A DNA stretch of 64,000 nt from Quillaja saponaria (lineage: Eukaryota; Streptophyta; Magnoliopsida; Fabales; Quillajaceae): positions 11,232,134 to 11,296,133 of the forward strand of contig CM055618.1 of the NCBI GenBank assembly GCA_029379385.1. Reading direction: 5' to 3'. The notes beneath the pieces were generated by a model. The model ran no database searches, had not been told where the DNA came from, and saw nothing but the letters and a program-made list of their open reading frames with translations. Of this stretch, positions 63,864-64,000 are shown piece after piece; the first letter of the stretch is position 1, and each line of letters starts with the position of its first letter. The translations under genes were made by a program, and so were the position numbers.

Positions 63864-64000
63864 TTTTGAGAAATTAGACAAGAATAAATAAAAGAACAAA
63901 AAAAGGAAAAATATATATAAAAAATAATTATAAAGGAGGATTATTTTAAAGGGATGACTTATCCCCCAATTGCATGACTAATATAAATATAAAATGAGAT
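62547..64000. other. 3' flank of the DVL gene and window end
   Basis: The first few hundred bases are probably the 3' UTR. A TA run followed by a T run lies at about 63826-63867. Otherwise AT-rich with no coding signal. The 86-residue minus-strand frame at 63562-63822 has no recognisable motif. Confidence 0.4.

Overview
The window is nuclear DNA of a core eudicot plant. It is AT-rich, its genes have GT-AG introns, it carries a TIR-NBS-LRR gene (a class absent from grasses), and it is littered with MITE-like elements and decayed LINEs. I cannot name the species.

Layout from left to right: a G2-like/GARP repressor of the HHO (NIGT1-related) family on the minus strand (984-2892); two MITEs with target-site duplications (4.4-6.2 kb); a small split gene for the Pcc1/LAGE3 subunit of the EKC/KEOPS tRNA-modifying complex (6.7-8.9 kb, plus); a decayed LINE (10.5-12.1 kb, plus); a WIP-type C2H2 zinc-finger gene closest to DOT5/WIP6 (14.2-15.5 kb, plus); a single-exon RAV/TEM AP2-B3 repressor (18.0-19.1 kb, minus) with an 11.7 kb gene-free stretch on its promoter side; a nine-exon RLP4-type malectin-LRR receptor-like protein without a kinase (30.8-36.5 kb, minus); a repeat-rich stretch with a hAT-like element and a 1.24 kb foldback element with a perfect 9-bp target-site duplication (39-43 kb); a GT8 GATL glycosyltransferase (43.5-44.5 kb, plus); a TNL resistance gene followed on the same strand by a GRAM/GEM-like gene that overlaps its tail (45.6-50.9 kb, minus); a duplicated repeat segment, one copy interrupted by an RNase H fragment (51-54 kb); the ten-exon thylakoid kinase STN7 (54.8-59.1 kb, plus); and an intronless 46-residue DVL/RTFL micropeptide gene (62.4-62.5 kb, plus).

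The genes do not form a pathway; this is an ordinary euchromatic stretch with unrelated neighbours. The oddest signals are these. Three otherwise well-preserved genes (WIP6-like, GATL, TNL) carry four apparent one-base insertions, which points to assembly indels or recent lesions. A 13-bp sequence at the exon 3 donor of the PCC1 gene is duplicated 62 bp downstream. The TNL stop codon lies inside the first exon of the GRAM gene in another frame, so one further +1 error would make a TNL-GRAM fusion. The foldback element contains a palindromic minisatellite that could form a long hairpin RNA. I saw no CRISPR, rRNA, tRNA or wholly new system.
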